From contig JANBVO010000060.1 in the NCBI GenBank assembly GCA_030052745.1, positions 62,001-126,000 on the forward strand: 64,000 nucleotides of DNA, written 5' to 3'. A program made the translations under genes and the position numbers. Position 1 is the stretch's first letter; each line of letters starts with the position of its first letter. The notes beneath the pieces were generated by a model, which made no database searches, was not told the origin of the DNA, and worked only from the letters and a program-made list of their open reading frames with translations. This document shows, piece after piece, positions 1-12,300 of the stretch. The stretch comes from Pleurostoma richardsiae (lineage: Eukaryota; Ascomycota; Sordariomycetes; Calosphaeriales; Pleurostomataceae).

Positions 1-292
1 CACGTGGTGGCTTTACTTAGACTGCCCGCGCCTATTTTTGGGTGATGCTTACGACGGCAGGCGTTTCAAGATCGTCACTAGAGTCTTGCGTTCGTCATAC
101 AGAGAGTCGGTGTTAGTCGACCTAGGCGTTGTCGTCTTAATGGGCGTTCGCTACCCCATAAGACCGCCAACGGGACGCTGCTCGTCTTTCCAGAGACATA
201 ATCCCCAGCAGTCTCGGCCCTCGGATTCGCCGGAGCCTAGCTAAACGAAACATAGGCCATACTCCTGTTCTAATTCTGTCATCATCTGGACC

Positions 293-2006
293 ATGGCCGC
301 CACGGGCGATAGCGCTCCCCCCTCCAGCGGAGTGTCCAGCGGAGCGGGAGAAGACCCCCTCCCCATCTTGCATCGCTCCTTCGCCGACCCCTCCGCCTTC
401 GACGCCGCCGTCTGGCACCGCGTCTTCAACCGGCGGCGGCCCGCCCGGGCCCCGCGCGCCGTGGTGCGCGCCACCTCCCCGGCGCACGTCCGCGCCGCGG
501 TGCGGCTCGCGGCGCGCGAGGGGTGCCGCTTGAGCGTGCGCAGCGGCGGGCACAGCTGGGCGGCGTGGAGCGTCAGGGACGACGCGGTGCTGGTGGACCT
601 GGCCGGCCTGGACGGCGCGGGTGGCGGGACGGGGGTCACGTACGAGGAGGGGACGGGAGTGGTGGCGTGCCCGCCGGGTGCGACGGGGCGGGAGCTGAAC
701 GAGGAGCTGGGGCGATGGGGGAGGATGTTTGCCGGTGGGCACTGCCCGGATGTTGGGCTGGGAGGGTTCCTACTGCAGGGGGGGATGGGTTGGAATTGTA
801 AGGTGAGTTTGGTGATGTTGCTCTTCCTAGTCAAGTCCGAGTGTATGGTTGGTTCCGGACGGCGAAGAGCATTGCTGATTCTGTGACTCTGGAGAACTGG
901 GGATGGGCCTGCGAGTCCGTCGAGGGCGTTGATGTGGTGACGGCCGACGCACAGGAACTGCACTGCAGCGCGACGGAGAACGCAGACCTGTTCTGGGCCG
1001 CCAGGGGGGCCGGTCCGGGTAAGTATCTCGACGCCCTGTGGACAAGGGTTAATGGACGACGGTGTTCTGACGCGCAGACAAAACTGTAGGGTTCCCGGCC
1101 ATCGTGACGAGGTTCTACCTCGCGACCAGGCCAGTCCGGGAGATGTATCAGAGCCTTTACTTCTACCCCATGTCCGAGTACCGAACTGTCTTGCAGTGGG
1201 TGATCGATGTAGGTGACTTTGACATCTTCTTTCCTCCTGGGGAGACCGAAGCCCCAAAGCAGAAGAGACTAACAGGATCACAGCTCTCCCCAACCGCCGA
1301 CCCCGATACGGAGATCGTCGCCGTGGCGCAGTACCTCCCAGACGACGACTCGCCCACAATCCTGGCGAACTTCCTCACCTTTAAACCCTCCCAGACCGCA
1401 GGACTGGAAGCCCTCTCACCTATCCACGCCTCCCGCCCACCCGGAGCCCAGCTCGAGGTCTTCTGCGCGGCGACCAGCCTGGCGGAGCAGTACACCATGC
1501 AGACGAAGGCCAACCCGCTCGACCACCGGTACTCCTCGGACAACGCGTACGTCGCCGACGACAGCACCAGAGAGGTGGACGTGCCCGGCGTGCTGGAGGC
1601 AGCATTCACGTCGCTGCCGACGCGGCAGTCCTCGGCGCTGTACTTCGCCATGAGCCCCGGCTCGAGGAGGCAGACGATGCCGGACATGGCGCTGTCGATG
1701 CAGTCGGACCACTACTTCGCCGTGTACGCGGTGTGGGCCGACGAGAAGGACGACGAGCGGTGCGAGGGGTGGGTGGCTGACGCGATGAAGGGGGTGGAGA
1801 GGCACGCCGTGGGGAGCTACCTCGGCGATGCGGACTTCCAGCGCCGGAGGACGAGGTTCTGGAGCGAGGAGGCGGGGAGGAGGCTCAGGGAGGTGAGGAG
1901 GCGGTGGGATCCAGAGGGGAGGATATGTGGATATCTGGACGTGGGAGACCGGAGCGGAGTGGATGGGCTGAGGAACGAGTTTGAGTGGGAAGTTCATGAG
2001 TCTTGA
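293..2006 (+). CDS. FAD-linked oxidoreductase, berberine-bridge-enzyme type
   Basis: Exons 293-802, 895-1018 and 1090-2006 give about 516 residues. The first intron is phase 0, the second phase 1, and both have GT-AG ends. The N-terminal half is an FAD-binding-4 (PCMH) domain. RSGGHSW holds the His that usually carries the covalent flavin, and GGHCPDVGLGG holds a Cys at the place where bicovalent family members attach FAD a second time. The GWACESVE and FWAARGAG motifs follow. The C-terminus (WDPEGR near the end) is a BBE substrate-domain tail. Members oxidise alcohols, sugars or alkaloid-like compounds with O2, and many sit in secondary metabolite clusters. No clear signal peptide is seen. 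A P450 follows on the same strand 2.2 kb away. The start codon lies in a good ACCATGG context. The family call is firm; the substrate is unknown. Confidence 0.9.
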
Positions 2007-4219
2007 GGTGCATTATTCTGGCCGATACAGCCACTGAGCCGAACTTGCTGTCTTGGAGATTTACTGAGGATAGTGGTCTTGTACGCTGAGGGTCTACGAT
2101 TTAACGGACTACAATGTTGGGTTGATGGTTCCAACGAGGCATCAGGTCATACGTTCACATGAGCCGCATTATCTGCCTCTGTGGACTACGGATGAACATG
2201 CGCGATAGAGAGGAAGCAAGCGAAGCTCTAGTCCCTCTCTCTCGGCTTGGGAAACAGGTGTGGTGGTGTTAGTTTAATCACATCGAAATATCTCGAGGAA
2301 TAAAATAGAGAGGCAGTGCAAAAAGTTCGCACGCCTCACCTATCCGAGGGGAGGTCGGCGCCGAAAAACCAGCCTGTACGGTGTTTTTCTCCGGTGCGGG
2401 AGTTGAACTCGCGTCTTGTCTGTTATTGTTGTCTTCCGATCGGCCACGTTCACATCCTTAATCACTCCACGCGTCCGGGTTTGACCTGAAGTGTGTTCGG
2501 CACCCGCCACCACAGACGCTCACTTTAGGCCCTAATTTGGTTGCTAACTGAAGGTCGGCGAGACATCAGTTGAAGGTGAGAAGGAGAGGTTGCGTATCAC
2601 GTGTACGGTTGAAGTCAAGGGGTGCACGTGATGAAATGTTTCTCGTCTTCTTCTTTTTCCCTTCTTCTCCCTCAACTGACGGCTACTTGCAGACCAGGAC
2701 GCGAAGTGCCGAGACATGAGCGGAGAGGACGAGATGTAAGCGTATCCCAGCGCTACACATGGCATGCAGCCGTCTAGAATACCGGCAAATTTGTCCTTCA
2801 CCGGTACTGTGGCACCCAGCACCCAGCATTCGCCAATTTCACACCAGCAGACGATGCGATGATCATTCTCCCTGGATTCTTTTCAAAGCCGTCCGTGTGA
2901 AGCCACGGATAGACGTCTTTATCAGTTTGGAATGGAATGCATCACTCGAGAGATATGAGGGTCAATGTTGGATTATCTATTAACCGGAGGCATAAGAAAT
3001 TGCCGATGATGGATGGGCAAGGTGTGGAGGATCCAGCGACTAAACCTTACCGCACCAGCCACTAGATCTGCGACTTGTCAACGCGCCGGCTTGTCTTCCG
3101 GTAGCTTGGAGCGGCGGTATTTCATTATCTCCTTCTCTGCAATCATCAATCGAGGAATACCCCGACGGCTCAGTTCTGTGTGATGCTACGGAAACCTGCT
3201 TCGAGACCGGGAACGGGCCTTTGGCGGCATCGGCACATGACAGACAGATCTGTATCTTGACGGCAGGATGTTGCGGAGACTCAAGTTCACCACTTGGGTC
3301 TCCAAGTGAGACCCCGATAATGGACCAGTGGGCCTATCGACCCAGTCGTCGGGAGCTCATGTTTCCTGGGGACAAAGTTCCTACCACGCGCCGGGGGCAA
3401 TTGGGCGTTGCATCTGCCGATGGCTCTTGGCTGGCGCCTTTCGCGTGCGGAGACTCCCCCTCATCAACAACCGCCATGCTGACCCTAACTCCCCCTCCCC
3501 CACCAGGGTGGAACAGGTCCCCGGATTGGGAGTCCGGGGGATTGGGGGCTTATGATGTGTGGATCTTCTGCACTCCTGCGCATAACCTTGACCCAACATC
3601 GCTTACAGATGCACGCTCATCTCCCGATCTCCGCCAGGTCAGCGCCTTTGCTAAGGGCGGGACTGGGCAAGGGGACCCTCCGGTTGAGCCGCCCTGGTGC
3701 TGCCCTCCCCTCTACGCCGAGCCGCGAGACGGTAGAGGGATGATCCAGTGATATCCCACCCAACTCGTCTGCCGATGTCCGTGGCTGTGAGGGAGTGCGT
3801 TCTGGGCAATCTCCCGCTCCCGCTGTTAGCCCCCTTGGAGGTTGCAAGTTGCCCCATCAGCTGTGCTCGTAGCGACGAGTCCGGCACACCCGTCGCGGCA
3901 AGTGCTAGCTTCTTCCATGCCATGGTCGATGCCCACGGAAGCTTAATATAGGCTCCGAGCTTAACGCCTTGTGCAGGTAAATGGACATCCACGAGGTGCG
4001 GCTGCTCCTCGATATTTCTTGAATCTAGACTTCTGTACCATTCGCCTAAAGTAGACTATGCTCTGAACGTTCCTCTTAACCAGGTCATGAAGAAGCTTTC
4101 TTAGTAGTTCAGCCACTTACTTCCCCCCTCGATCCTCTCTTAAGGCGCTTTCTCTCGTATACCCTAAGCCGGACTAGCAAGCCTTCGACTCTCTAACTCG
4201 TGGTAAGGGAGGCAAGACA
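2007..4219. other. Intergenic region, FAD oxidoreductase to P450
   Basis: No convincing gene was found. The open frames here lack recognisable motifs and have no matching splice pattern. A minus-strand tRNA-like block lies at about 2396-2447 and is listed separately. The last 200 bases before the P450 start are pyrimidine-rich and probably hold its promoter. Confidence 0.5.
2396..2447 (-). ncRNA. tRNA-like Pol III promoter pair (relic or SINE head)
   Basis: On the minus strand, TGGCCGATCGG resembles a Pol III A box. About 25 bases downstream, GAGTTCAACTCC fits a B box and can form a T-arm with a TTCAACT loop. A run of five T follows further downstream on that strand. I could not fold a matching seven-base-pair acceptor stem or a clean anticodon arm, so this is not called a functional tRNA. 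It may be a degenerate tRNA, the head of a tRNA-derived SINE, or chance. Confidence 0.25.
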
Positions 4220-6109
4220 ATGATTACCGATACTGTGGTGCAGCTGTTTCAGCAGCACTGGCTGTCGATAGGCCTTTGCTGTTTAGTTGCCTGGCTCGTA
4301 CGAAACAGATACCATCATGGCCTCAGCAAGTATCCAGGCCCCTTCTTGGCATCCCTCACGGACTGGTGGCGGTTCTGGGATGTGTATGGCCGCCGTGCCG
4401 AGAACACTCATATCAAGCTCCACGAGAAATACGGAGACGTGGTGCGCTTGGGGCCTAATGTGCTCTCGTTCGCCGACCCGAAAGCACTGAAGTCGATATA
4501 CGGGTTGAACAAGGGCTTCGTGAAGGTTAGAAACAACGCCGGGCAGATAACCTGGGTCAGCATGATGACTGACGAACATCCTTACAGTCGGACTTTTACG
4601 TCGTCCAGCAGTCCGTCGTCAAGGGCCATAGCCTGCAGAGCCTGTTCAGCACGACGGACAATGAGTTCCACCAGCAGTTCCGCCGGTGTGTCAACTCGGC
4701 ATTCGCTATGTCGGCATTGGTGCAGTATGAACCCTTTGTGGACAACACGACCAAGCTCTTCCTGGAGCAGACGGAGCGCCTGTACGTGGGGAACCCGGAA
4801 GGCTGCAACTTCACACGGTGGCTGCAGTTCTACGCCTTTGATGTCATTGGCGAGATCACGTACAGCAAGAGGCACGGGTTCATCGAGAAGAACGAGGATA
4901 TTGACGGTATCGTGGCGTACCTAAGTTCACTGTTTAACTATGTTGCTCCGGTATGTTTCCCCTGAGCCCTAAGAGTGATCGTGCATCGCTTGCCGCATAC
5001 ACATTGGTTCAATGTCGTATTGACACAGAGCAGATCGGCCAGATCCCCATCCTCGACCGCCTCCTCCTCAAGAACCCCATCTACCTCAAGCTCTCCGAAT
5101 GGGGCATCCTGGACGCCACCTTCCCCGTGGCGCGCTTCGCCGGCGCCCGCATGGCCGAGCGCCTCCCGGAGATCGACACCGGCAAGGGCAACATCCTACC
5201 GACCTCCGAGCGCAAGCCCCAGGAGAAGCAGTCGCCCGACCTGTTGTCCAAGTTCCTCGCGGCGCGCGAGGCACGTCCAGACTTCATGAGCGACACCCTC
5301 GTGCAGACCATGGCAGTATCCATGGCCTTCGCCGGCTCCGAGACCACCGCGATCTCCCTGTCGGCGGTCTTCTACTTCCTGCTGCGCAACCCGCGGTGCC
5401 TGGCGCGGCTGCGCGCCGAGCTCGACGAGGCCGGCCGAAGCGGCGCGTTCGCGGACACGCAGACGGGCCTGGTCACCTGGCACGAGAGCCAGCGGCTGCC
5501 GTACCTGGACGCGTGCGTCAAGGAGGCGTTCCGGCTGCACCCGGCGCCGGGGCTGCCGATGGAGCGCATCGTGCCGCCGCAGGGGGCGGAGATCGCGGGG
5601 CGGTTCATCAAGGGTGGGACGATCGTGGGGTGCTCGGCGTGGGTGCTGCACCGCAACAAGGACATCTTCGGGCAGGACGTGGAGGAGTACCGGCCGGAGC
5701 GGTGGCTGGTGGACGAGGAGGCGGCGGCGAAGAGCCCGGAGGCGCGCCAGGCGGAGGAGCAGCGGGTCAAGGAGATGACGGGCAACATGCTGCAGTTCGG
5801 GATGGGCTCGCGGACGTGCATCGGGAAGAACATCAGCCTGCTGGAGATCTACAAGGTCATCCCGACGCTGCTCAGGCGGTTTGAGGTAAGCTCTTTCCTT
5901 TGATACTACAGAGGAACTAAAGTTACGGTCGTTCGTTGTTTGCTAACGAGTTGGGTGTACAGATTTCGTTCCAGGATCCTTCGCAGGACTGGGAGCTGTG
6001 CAACTCTTGGTTCGTGAAACAGTCCAACTTCCAGGTCAGATTCGAGCTACGCGATATCGTCAAGCCGGAAGAGCCTGTCTCTGAGAAGCAGGAGGTGCTT
6101 GCGGCGTGA
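4220..6109 (+). CDS. Cytochrome P450 monooxygenase, pisatin-demethylase-like
   Basis: Exons 4220-4525, 4588-4950, 5031-5885 and 5963-6109 give about 556 residues, all joined in phase 0. An N-terminal hydrophobic anchor (about residues 14-28) is followed by a YPGP hinge, so the enzyme should sit on the ER membrane. The I helix has AFAGSETT, the K helix has KEAFR (ExxR), the PERF region reads YRPERWL, and the haem loop is FGMGSRTCIG with the ligand Cys near residue 486. All hallmark residues are present. The YPGPFLASLTDWWRFWDV start is typical of fungal pisatin demethylase or benzoate-hydroxylase-like families. Reactions in this group are NADPH-P450 reductase dependent hydroxylation or demethylation. 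Neighbouring oxidoreductase and nitrilase genes suggest a small metabolic or detoxification group. Substrate unknown. Confidence 0.93.
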
Positions 6110-6523
6110 TGATCCTTCGACAGGGAAAGCGGGGAGAACATCTGTGGAGCGATCTTAATCTGCGTCGTGGTGATATGGATGGATTTGAAGTTTCCATGGT
6201 ATAAAGAAGTGAAGCCGGATATTGCTGTGTAAGCTGAGAGGCAAGCTGACTGGAGATCCATGCACGCGAAGAATCTGTAGGTACGGAGTTTGAACGCGAT
6301 ATATAGATTGCAGATATTCCCATCAGAACATGAGCTGCTCCGTCTCATCAGGTGGTCATTTCGTCTTGTTGTACACGAAGGAGGCGTCGAATACGGGGTC
6401 TTCCTGTTACAAAATCTTGCATACAGTCTTCCGGTGATACATCAACTTTATCTTTATGGAGCCATCAAATATGTATCCAACGAAGACTCGCCATGTCGAA
6501 ATAGTCTATACACGCCGATACAC
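6110..6523. other. Shared 3' region of convergent P450 and nitrilase genes
   Basis: About 410 bases between two converging stop codons. No gene is visible. It should hold both 3' UTRs and polyadenylation signals. Confidence 0.5.
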
Positions 6524-7730
6524 CTATGACTTCCCCGTTCCCCTCGACAAGGTATGCCCATAGTGCCACCCCTCCCGCTGCATATCCTCCCTGACCCTGT
6601 AATTCTCCTCCGCAATCCTCAGCACGTCAAAGTCCACCTCCACCACGCTCATCCTCTCCTCCTCCATGCCCACCTTCCCCAGCGCCCCCAGTATCGGCAT
6701 CGCCACCTGGCTGACGCCGCCCGAGTTGCAGAACGCCACGGCGCACGTGTTCTCGAACGCCCGCGCCGCCAGCGCGCTCTCCAGGAACAGCCGCTCGCAG
6801 TCCGGGTTGAGGGCGCGCCCGCGCGGGTCCACGTCGGTCAGGTGCCAGAAGCTGGGCACGACGATGAGCTGCGCGCCGTCGGCGACCAGCTCCCGGAAGG
6901 CCTCGGGGAAGGCCAGGTCCCAGCAGACCAGCAGGCCGGCGCGCACGCCCAGGGGGGTGTCGAAGGCGATGTGCGGCGACTGGCCCGACGAGGTGAGGTG
7001 CGGGCGCTCCGGGTGCCAGAGGTTCTTCTTCTGGTAGGCGCCGCAGACCTCGCCGGTCCCGGCGGCGAGGAAGTACGCCATGTTGCGGATCTCGTCGGGC
7101 GCGGCCTTCTGCTGGCCGTCCGGGCTGCTGCTGTTGCTGCTGTTGCCGGCGGAGGCGGGGTGCGCCTCGCAGATGGTACCGGGCACGATGTTGATGTTCA
7201 GCTCGCGCGCGAGGGCCTGGTACTTGGGCAGGTAGTCGCCGCAAGACGACAGAGAGGCGAGGAAGTCCGGATGCTCAGGTGCCCAGGAGGTGAGGTGGTA
7301 CTCCGGGAGGACGGCCAGGTGGCATCCCTGTGCTGCGGCCTGCCTGATGTAGGACTCGGCCTTGGCGAAGTTCTCCGCCGGAGCGACAGGCTAGCCCCAG
7401 AGTGTGAGTGATGCGCATATGTGGATATGAATGTGAAAGTGAGTGAGAAACAGGGGAGTGTGTGTCTGCCTCGCCGGAGCACCGTCCCAAGCAGTCCAGA
7501 TCGATCTATCAAGCCCGAGCCTCAAAACAGAACGGGTCGATGATCAACTTGATCTTGATCTTGACCATGCAGCACTTGCGCCGGCTACCTGTGGGAAGGC
7601 TCTTTGTCTCTTCGAACTGAACATGGCGGGGCCGGACGAGGCAAGATACGGGATAGGAGCGATTACTGGACATTGTCTGACTGACCTTGGGCTGCAGCTG
7701 AATCAGCGCGAACTTGTAGACCGGTGCCAT
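6524..7730 (-). CDS. Nitrilase-superfamily carbon-nitrogen hydrolase
   Basis: Exon 1 is 7686-7730 and exon 2 is 6524-7390, giving about 303 residues. The phase 0 intron is unusually long for this window (295 bases). Exon 1 supplies the first beta strand (FALIQLQPK), and exon 2 continues directly with PVAPAENFAKAE. The catalytic triad is visible: Glu45 in LPEYHLTSW, Lys136 in YQKKNLW and Cys171 in LLVCWDLAFPE. Members hydrolyse nitriles or linear amides, releasing ammonia through a Cys thioester. The pattern is closer to aliphatic amidase or carbamoylputrescine-type branches than to true arylnitrilases, but I cannot fix the substrate. A short Ser/Asn-rich insertion (NSSNSSSPDG) sits near residue 100. 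It converges on the P450. Confidence 0.9.
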
Positions 7731-8213
7731 CTCAAACGTTATACTCGGACGAAAGAAACTATGAAGTCGCGGGCGTCGTCCTCGCGGTCACACACGACGA
7801 ATGCTCTCGAGAGAGCCTTGTCTGTGAAGATAGTGCTGACTTCCGTCGCCCTAGCGGGGCTTCTCAGCTGTCCATTACGTAGTGCTATTTGTACCGGCAC
7901 GATATGGTTGGTGTAACTCGATAGGTCTACGCTCTGTGCGAAGGCTGAAGTCTTCGAGTGGGCTGGAGTCTCCGAGTGGATGAAGATCTTTCTCTACAGG
8001 TGTAGGGCACAATGCTTTCTAATTTCTTTCTTTGATTTGTTTTGGCGTTATCTCATCGCAACATACATCATGCAGGCGCCTTCCCAAGCACCTTCCCATA
8101 CGCCGAATTCTGTCCTCCCAGTTGTCCGTCAAGGATTCAGGCGGTTATCAAGCTCAACGGACATTTATCTTTTGCATGGCCATGCCAGCATTCTTTCCAA
8201 GCTCACTCACATC
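7731..8213. other. Intergenic, nitrilase promoter side and AHA1 3' side
   Basis: About 480 bases between two minus-strand genes. No protein motif was seen. It should hold the nitrilase promoter and the AHA1 3' UTR. Confidence 0.45.
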
Positions 8214-9321
8214 TTACAGAATGGTCCCGAAACTGAAAGTGATGTTAGTCACGGGCCTGAAAGAGTCGCGGCAGCGGCAACAGGCTAAAGCCAGAACTTA
8301 CCCAAAGGTCTTCTTGATACTCCGAACGTAGTACTCTCCCCAGTTTTGCTTGGTCACGTCCTCCTGGCCAGTTGGCACTCCTGTCCAGTTGACCCGCATG
8401 ACCGTCACATTGTCGACGTCATTCTGGTCAAACTCAATCTCAAGCTTAGAGAAGTGTCCGGCCGGCCACTGGTTGAGCCGCCAGCTCTGGACGATCTTGG
8501 TCGGCTCGTGCAGCTCGAGGTACTCGCCAACGACGTTCCCACCGAACAGCTCAAACTTGCCACCCTTCTTGGCACCCTCAAACACCTTGGGTGGCGCCCG
8601 CGTGAAGGCTGCAATGCGTTGCGGGTCCGTAAAGGTCTGATACAACTCTTCTGCGGTCGTCCGGAACTCCTCAGTGTCATTGACCGTCGTCGTGTTGATG
8701 TGGCTGGCGGCGTTGGTGGCTGTGCTAGCCTGTGTACCAGCCTTGACCGAAGTAGATGAAGGTGGGTGATATTTTGGGGTGGAAAAGCCGCTTGACGGAT
8801 TGGAGCCTGGGGCATGCTGGATGTCCTTGCCATGCTCAGCAATAAGTGCTGGTGATAGCTTCAGGAACTCCTTCCGCAGCTGTGGCACGAGCTTTGACCG
8901 CACCAGCTCCTTGACTGGCTGCTTCTCTTTTGAGTCCGAGTATATGTCGATGTCAAACTGCAGCGAGAGCTCAGTAAATACACGGCAGCATAGAGGAACA
9001 GGAGGACTGACATACCACAAATTCGTCCTCCTCTGTGTCGTGAGCGACCTCGGGAATAGTGATGGTGCCCGAGACATCATCATCCTCGGCGGTCGAGCCG
9101 GAATACTCGAGGACCAGCTTGACATCGTAGATAGTGATAACCTTGCCCTTGCGCTGGCTCACATCGACATCTCCGTCCATGCTGACCACCTTGCTAATCT
9201 TGGCCTTGATGTCGCCATCTTGGGCCTCGAGCTTGGTGAGCTTGTCTCCGAACCACTCCTTTGTCCAGGCCGAGGCGTCCTTGTTGACCCAGTGCCAATT
9301 GTTGGGGTTGTGCAAGACCAT
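8214..9321 (-). CDS. AHA1: Hsp90 co-chaperone AHA1
   Basis: Exons 9016-9321, 8302-8957 and 8214-8232 give about 326 residues. Aha1 binds Hsp90 and stimulates its ATPase in the cytosol. The N-terminal domain starts with NPNNWHWVNKDASAW, the usual Aha1 N-terminus. After a Ser/Thr-rich linker (about residues 150-200), the AHSA1/START-like domain runs from FRTTAEELYQTFTDPQ to NWGEYYVRSIKKTFG. Reading on after KKTFG gives an immediate stop. Splicing a 69-base GT-AG intron adds FGTIL and a stop, which restores the usual GFG-hydrophobic ending. The last exon therefore codes for only a few residues. The family is single copy in most fungi and the call is secure. Confidence 0.94.
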
Positions 9322-12300
9322 TGTGGACGACGGGGAGCGGAAGGCAAGACAATGACACTATATTTAAAACTTTGTGATGGTGTTAGCAGGACACTCTACA
9401 GCCAGTGGATTGCGAGATGTGCGCATAACAAGTGATAATGTCAATCAGAAAGGGTCAAAAGACCTCAGCAAAATTGGTCATCAAGGGAGGGAGAACAAAT
9501 CGCCCTATGACTGGTGCCAGCTGGTGTCTCATCAGAGAGCAGACGGAAGGGGGGGAAGGGAAGCCATTGCATAATGGGAGAGTGAGGAGCTTGCAGTACC
9601 TTCTCTTGCCCGACAAACAGACAGCCTGGGCAGTATCGACTGGTGCAGTAAACCGTATAATTAGAGTGCTCGCTTTGCGCTGAGGGAGAGGGACGAATGA
9701 GACGCGCGATCGGAGTGTGTCGAGTTTTGTAGGGCGGGCTGGGAAGCCGGAGAAGGAAGATGGAAAGCTGTGGAAATTCTGGCTCCGTTTCGATTTTCTT
9801 CCAGCGGAGCAGGTCGTGAGGCTAGAGGGGACGCCCCGCTCAGAGCTCGGACCTGCTTTCAGCCTCGTCAGCCCCGCTTTGTTCGTGAGCCACACATCAA
9901 CTCTCAGCCTTCTCTCTTTTCTCTCTCTCCCCCCTCATCTACAGTCCAAAGTCCAAACCGGCCGTCCACATACCAATGTCGAGCCCAACAACGATGACAG
10001 CGGCATAAATCTCTCCATGACTAAATGGCTTCATGTACATCCCTACCTGGGTTCGCATGCTGAGTCTTGTCTTCCCAGAACACGCTTGGGATTGGTGATG
10101 CCAATCGCTGCGTATCACTGCGCTGTCACAGTACTCGGCAAGCTCCTGTCGTCGGGCCAAGCTCAAGTCCCAATGCTGTCATCGGATTGTATCGCTTCTA
10201 GTGATGCCTCCATCTTGAAAACTCACGTCTCCACGCATATTTTGCTACTAGTGAGCGTCATGTAGACGCCCACTGTCTCTGAAGGGATACATCACGGCGC
10301 GTGTATTTAGGTGGTCTCACTCTCTTGCACTCACTGCAACAACCTATGGGATGCCATCACAGTGGCCGCTGTGGAATCCTGAAATGGGATCTGTCCACAA
10401 CTTGCAGGGAACCGTATCCAGTATGCTGCCTCTGCTAAAATAGATGCGGGTTATCTGCTCGGTCACAAGTGCTGCCGAAGCAGTGGCCTCTCATCTGGAC
10501 GTACGTCCTTGTTTAGGGACAAGATACCGTCGATTGGTTCGGAATGAGATTCCGTGGTCTATGCACGGTTGTTGGTAGATATCCGTCTTTGTGAGCCCCT
10601 CTGGCTATTAGCCATGGGATGACAGTTGGTCAGGCTTTCGCTACACGTACTTGGACGATGTACGGATTCATGTCGGCCGCCGATACCTGGTGTCAATGTA
10701 TCGAGGGACTTTTTTTCATCCATGAACTGCCTCGCGGGGCCGGAAACTGGGCAAGTTAGCAGCACATCACCCATGTTGGCGGGTTATCTCCGCATCTATA
10801 TAAAGAACGCCCCTTGACAGGGTCCCAGCAGCCCCTCGCATCACACACCGGCAGCCATACGACTCATCCACATGGTATGGCAGGGAGGTTTTCATTGCAG
10901 ATGCACGTTGACCTTTTCGGCGTGAAGATCTTGCGCATAGGTAGATGATTTCGGCCTTGGGATATGGTTGTCACAAACTGCCGAAGTGCACGCCGTAGAG
11001 TTGAAGCCCGTTGACTGCAGCTCAGCGAACCAGCTTGACTGGTCGCTGAGGCCTGAGCGGTTGCGTGGTCCACCCGCAACGATTTCGAGGATACCTGTCA
11101 TCCTCATAGGCGGAGATGAACATGAGTAGCTATCCGTGACGACCATCACTGGCATCTATCCCTCAGGGAGAAGAGCGATTGGACCACTTTGGCTGTCATG
11201 CAGGGGCTAATCCACCAGGACGTACGCAAACCAGAGGACCTCACTGGGTGCTGGTTGTGCAGAGCCCAAAGCGCATTTCTCGACAGCGACAAAAGGAGCC
11301 CGCGGGGACTCGACGGATGACACAACTGTGTCTGGCCCACGTGGCCCACTGGTTGCCCTTCTGTGATTCGGTCCTGGTAGAGGTGATACTATCTTAAGCC
11401 AAGACTGCCTTCACCCAGGTCACTCCCCGGACTTGATGGGAGTGGGGTCTGGGATAGAAAGGCGTCATTCCAGGCGAACTCCTGTGATGAGCGTCGAATA
11501 TGCGGCTCGTCACTTGTGCGGGTGTGATGTGAAGAAGGAAGCGTCAGATAGACGACGACAAGCGCGGTGCGCCGGCTCGGAAGCGGCTTTTCTATTAATA
11601 TCAGCGTCCTGTCACCGAAGCAGAAGCCACAAAGACATGGGCGGTGTGGGGAACGGAGCATTTCCTTGTAGCCCCCCGGCTCGGCGACGATGCATCCCGT
11701 TGCTTATTTTGCTCCTTGTCACACTCCGAGGAAGAGAAACCAGGTCGCTTTCTCGATAAGGAGAACTTCTAGTCACGGTTTACATCCAACGGTTGGATGT
11801 ATTACCCACTCAACAGGGGGGTTCGATCCGGGAAAGCCGAACTCAGACATCGCTCGTTTACCAAGGGCGCTGCTTGCATCCTATTCAGGGATCGCAATAC
11901 TTGGACTGACTCCGGCATAGACCTCTAAAGTGTGAGGTTCCAGGCAGCGCGGCGTACCTAACAATAACCACGGCATTCGGGAGGAGAAACACGGACGGGA
12001 CAATCAGCTCGTTAAGGGGTACGAAGATGCTTGACCAGACGTTCCCGGGGTCTTCCAGTTCCTCACCGGTCTGCCGATAGCAAGCAGGCGTGGTCGCGGT
12101 CCCTTGCGGCTCTCCGAAGACTCAGGGCTCGCCGCAACTGCGGTCGCGGGGCCTCAGAGATTCAACTCGGAAGTTTATCAGCAGATACTGTGGAGGGCCT
12201 TGTCAATCCCCGTCTACGGTCACCTCCGCTATTCCCGGCTCGGCTAGTCTCGCGTGTCTTTGCATAGCTGATTCGCACCCACTTGGCTGCAGGAGCGTGC

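Noticed and set aside
11815-11835. GTTCGATCC word resembling a tRNA B box
   Set aside because: No T-stem pairing and no A box upstream.
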